Below the pieces are notes generated by a model, which saw only the letters and a list, made by a program, of their open reading frames with translations, was not told where the DNA came from and did no database searches. Position numbers and translations under genes: made by a program. Below are positions 62,000 through 64,000 of a stretch of DNA of 64,000 bases, one piece after another (position 1 is the first letter of the stretch; each line of letters starts with the position of its first letter). Location of the stretch: NCBI GenBank assembly GCA_007922225.1, contig ML680053.1:20074694-20138693 (forward strand). The letters run 5' to 3'. Source of the stretch: Emydura subglobosa. Lineage: Eukaryota > Chordata > Testudines > Chelidae.

Positions 62000-62045
62000 A
62001 GTAGGACTGAGTGTACTTGTACGCTCTAAAGATTTACATTTTTTG

Positions 62046-62559
62046 TTTTGATTAAAGATTTCACGGCAGTGTTTATAAGACTTGGGTCATTAGCCCTAGT
62101 ATCCCTGACAACTCAGTCTCAAGTAATTATATTCTGGCTACCTATATTCCTCTTGAAATTTCACTTCTCATCCAGTAATGTTTTAAAATTGTTTATCTAG
62201 TTGCAGTTTCAGACCAGAGGTGGCTATGGATTAAGAAATTCCTGTATGTATTTTATATATCAATTTGTTAGGTAAAATCATTATTATTTTATTGCACAAA
62301 GTAGTGCTGAAGAGTCCACTCTCACATCAGTTGCTGTTTAGCTGCCAGTGTGTTCACATCTGCGTGCCACTACATGATTAAACAGCTTTTGTCCTAAAAG
62401 TATTCTGAAATCCTTAGCTGTAGAAATCTGAAAAACGTTGACTTTGTTTATTGCACCTCTCTGGTTCTGTAGAACTCCTGGAGTTTGTGTTATTGTTCAT
62501 TTTTCTTGTTAGACTTACCCTCAGAAATGCTGTAAAACATTATCAACATAGGCCACGGA
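62046..62559. other. intron, no feature recognised
   Basis: Short unannotated stretch after the hAT copy. Nothing recognised. Confidence 0.4.
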
Positions 62560-62760
62560 GGCAGGAGAGCCACTTTGGCCATATCCTGACCACTTTTCAG
62601 CCAGGCCAAACCTGCATGGTGCTGCAACCCAGCACACCAGGTCCCAACACCACTTGCTTAAATTTGGAGGAAGAAGGAGCCACCTGAAAGGGGAAGGGGA
62701 AGGTCAGGCAGGAGCAAATCTATTCCCCCACCACACACCATTTTAAATGACACTTAGCGA
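62560..62760 (-). repeat. copy of the unclassified repeat also at 30.3 and 36.7 kb
   Basis: TGGTGCTGCAACCCAGCACA, then CCAGGTCCCAACACCACTTG and AAATTTGG, match the reverse complement of 30.36-30.42 kb (TGGCGCTGTGACCCTGTGCA... CTCAAATTTGG). It ends near ACTTAGCGACCCCTAATAAA. Confidence 0.5.
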
Positions 62761-62911
62761 CCCCTAATAAAGATTTTCTTCAGATACTGACATTTTTCTG
62801 TTATGGAATCCTTTTGGTGGATTTACCTCTCAACTGCTTGTACCAGGACTTTTGTTATTCTTCATCCACCATAACAGCCAAGCTACCATAAGTCCTTGAA
62901 GTGTTATGGGC

Positions 62912-62957
62912 AGATCCTCAGCTAGTGTAAATTGTCATAGCGCCATTGACTTTAATG
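62912..62957. repeat. half of a palindromic CCATTGACTTTAATG repeat
   Basis: GATCCTCAGCTAGTGTAAAT TGTCATAGCGCCATTGACTT is one arm plus the centre of a repeat whose complete form folds on itself. The second arm is degraded. Confidence 0.45.
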
Positions 62958-64000
62958 TGTTTCATTTAAATGGCAACACAGAATGTGGCCTAAATTTTCC
63001 AAAGTGATGAGTGATTTGGTCAGTTTTTGGGTGCCCAACTTGAGACACTGGTCACTTTGGGCAATGTATCCTTGTCCCCATAACAATCAACAATAAAGTC
63101 AAGCTAGTTTACTTCTGATCACATCACTTCACTCCAACTTTACTTTTCTTAACTTCAGTTGCTTTTTTAAAATCAAGATTTTTATAATCAAGGTCAGAAA
63201 AAACATCAAGTACTATATATACCACATCATACAAAAATGGACAGAAATTAGATGATTAAAATTTTGCTTCACTTTAGTGGACAACAGAAACAAACATTCT
63301 TCATAAAATGGGTTGGGTAATTAACAAGAAGATTATGCTGAGAGCTGTTGGAAAAATAAGATAAAGAAAGAAATTGCTGCAAACCTAACTTTGGCCTTTT
63401 CGAATCAGAACTGTCAGATGCTTTAGTCACAACTAGAACACACATCTCAAGACTGGAGGTTTTTATTATTATTTTATTTAGTTCCCAGTACCTCTGTGAT
63501 ATTTTTATTAAAGTGCTCTAGAAAATCTTGTCTTCTCTTACTATCTCCCTATGATTCTAACTGTATTGGAATCAGTTCACTTCCGCCTCATTGGCAGGGT
63601 GGGGCTTAATACCTTGATTTCATGCAGAGGTCTGCACCCCTTGTGCACTGCACAGCAGAACTCCATGAGAAGTCTGTTGTGCCCCAATACAAAGGGTAGG
63701 TATGGAGATGGGCAGGTAAGCGCATGACTGTGCAGATCCGCTGGCAATTTGTTTCACATAGTAAGGGGCACGGAAGCTGTCAGGTCATAGGATTAGGCTT
63801 CTGAAAATTTTACCAGCTTGTTTGTATCCATATACATTAACTTCTTAAGAGCATGTTCCCCTTTAAGTTCCCAGAATAAAACCATATCATAGCCTTTAAA
63901 TTATCATTCCAAAGCACTGACCTTGTCCACTTCATGTAGCTTGGAGCCAAAGGTAAGTGATTTATGAAATTTAGTGTCATAAAACATAATATAATGAAGC
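62958..64000. other. intron, no feature recognised
   Basis: No TRPC6 exon 1 peptide, other exon or recognisable transposon is visible to the window edge. Confidence 0.5.

Larger units (their letters stand above)
59728..62045. mobile_element. hAT DNA transposon with head-to-head arms, interrupted by an LTR
   Basis: The left end starts AGGGCTGTCAAAGGATTAAA at 59728, with ATTAATCACGATTAATCAC following. The right arm is an inverted copy that stops at about 62045, so the right terminal repeat is missing. For example, GAGCCTACAAGTACACTCAG at 60067 mirrors CTGAGTGTACTTGTACGCTC near 62008. Each arm carries the transposase C-terminal coding region, read outward. A solo LTR lies at 60562-61582. No complete transposase is present. 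Confidence 0.85.

Overview
The window is vertebrate genomic DNA, most likely from a turtle, with a crocodilian as the alternative. The evidence is one spliced vertebrate exon set among CR1 LINEs (3' ends made of ATTCTATG-like repeats, typical of sauropsids), a Tx1-clade L1-like LINE, an RTE/BovB-like LINE, MIR/CORE-SINE copies, hAT and PIF/Harbinger DNA transposons with short non-autonomous relatives, and a Gypsy element with a SCAN-like gag. There is no bacterial-style gene packing, operon or CRISPR array.

The only host coding sequence I can support is one exon at 3209-3983 on the minus strand. It encodes the N-terminal ankyrin-repeat region of the cation channel TRPC6 (human residues 58-315 by alignment from memory). 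Clean splice sites flank it and the 258 codons are open. Positions 1-3208 are therefore the start of the next intron (intron 2). Positions 3984-64000 are the preceding intron (intron 1). I found no exon 1 there, so intron 1 is at least 60 kb in this species.

Layout of the rest, all transposon debris in introns: a MITE and a MIR (0.7-1.5 kb); CR1 (4.8-5.8 kb); an internally deleted Tx1 LINE (8.0-10.4 kb); CR1 (11.3-12.0 kb); a PIF/Harbinger transposon with a nearly intact but catalytically dead transposase (12.7-14.3 kb); an L2-like piece (16.7-17.2 kb); an RTE LINE (17.9-19.3 kb); a CR1/L3-like piece (21.2-21.7 kb); a long quiet stretch (21.7-27 kb); MIR-like and MITE copies, an (AC)24 microsatellite and unclassified repeats (27-30.6 kb); CR1 pieces, MITEs and a MIR (30.8-36 kb); a Gypsy LTR with leucine-type primer site and broken gag (37.4-38.8 kb); MIR-like copies (41.0, 42.6 kb); the longest CR1 (47.6-49.4 kb); a CR1 split by an LTR-like insertion (52.6-55.0 kb); a foldback hAT-like element (55.3-56.0 kb); and a hAT element carrying transposase C-terminal sequence at both ends with a solo LTR nested inside (59.7-62.0 kb).

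Nothing here forms a cooperating gene system. The most interesting points are a serine in TRPC6 at the site of the human disease variant N143S, the nested insertions that give relative ages, and several small palindromic repeat families. I did not find a previously undescribed biological system and do not claim one. Family calls rest on recognition by eye without database searches.
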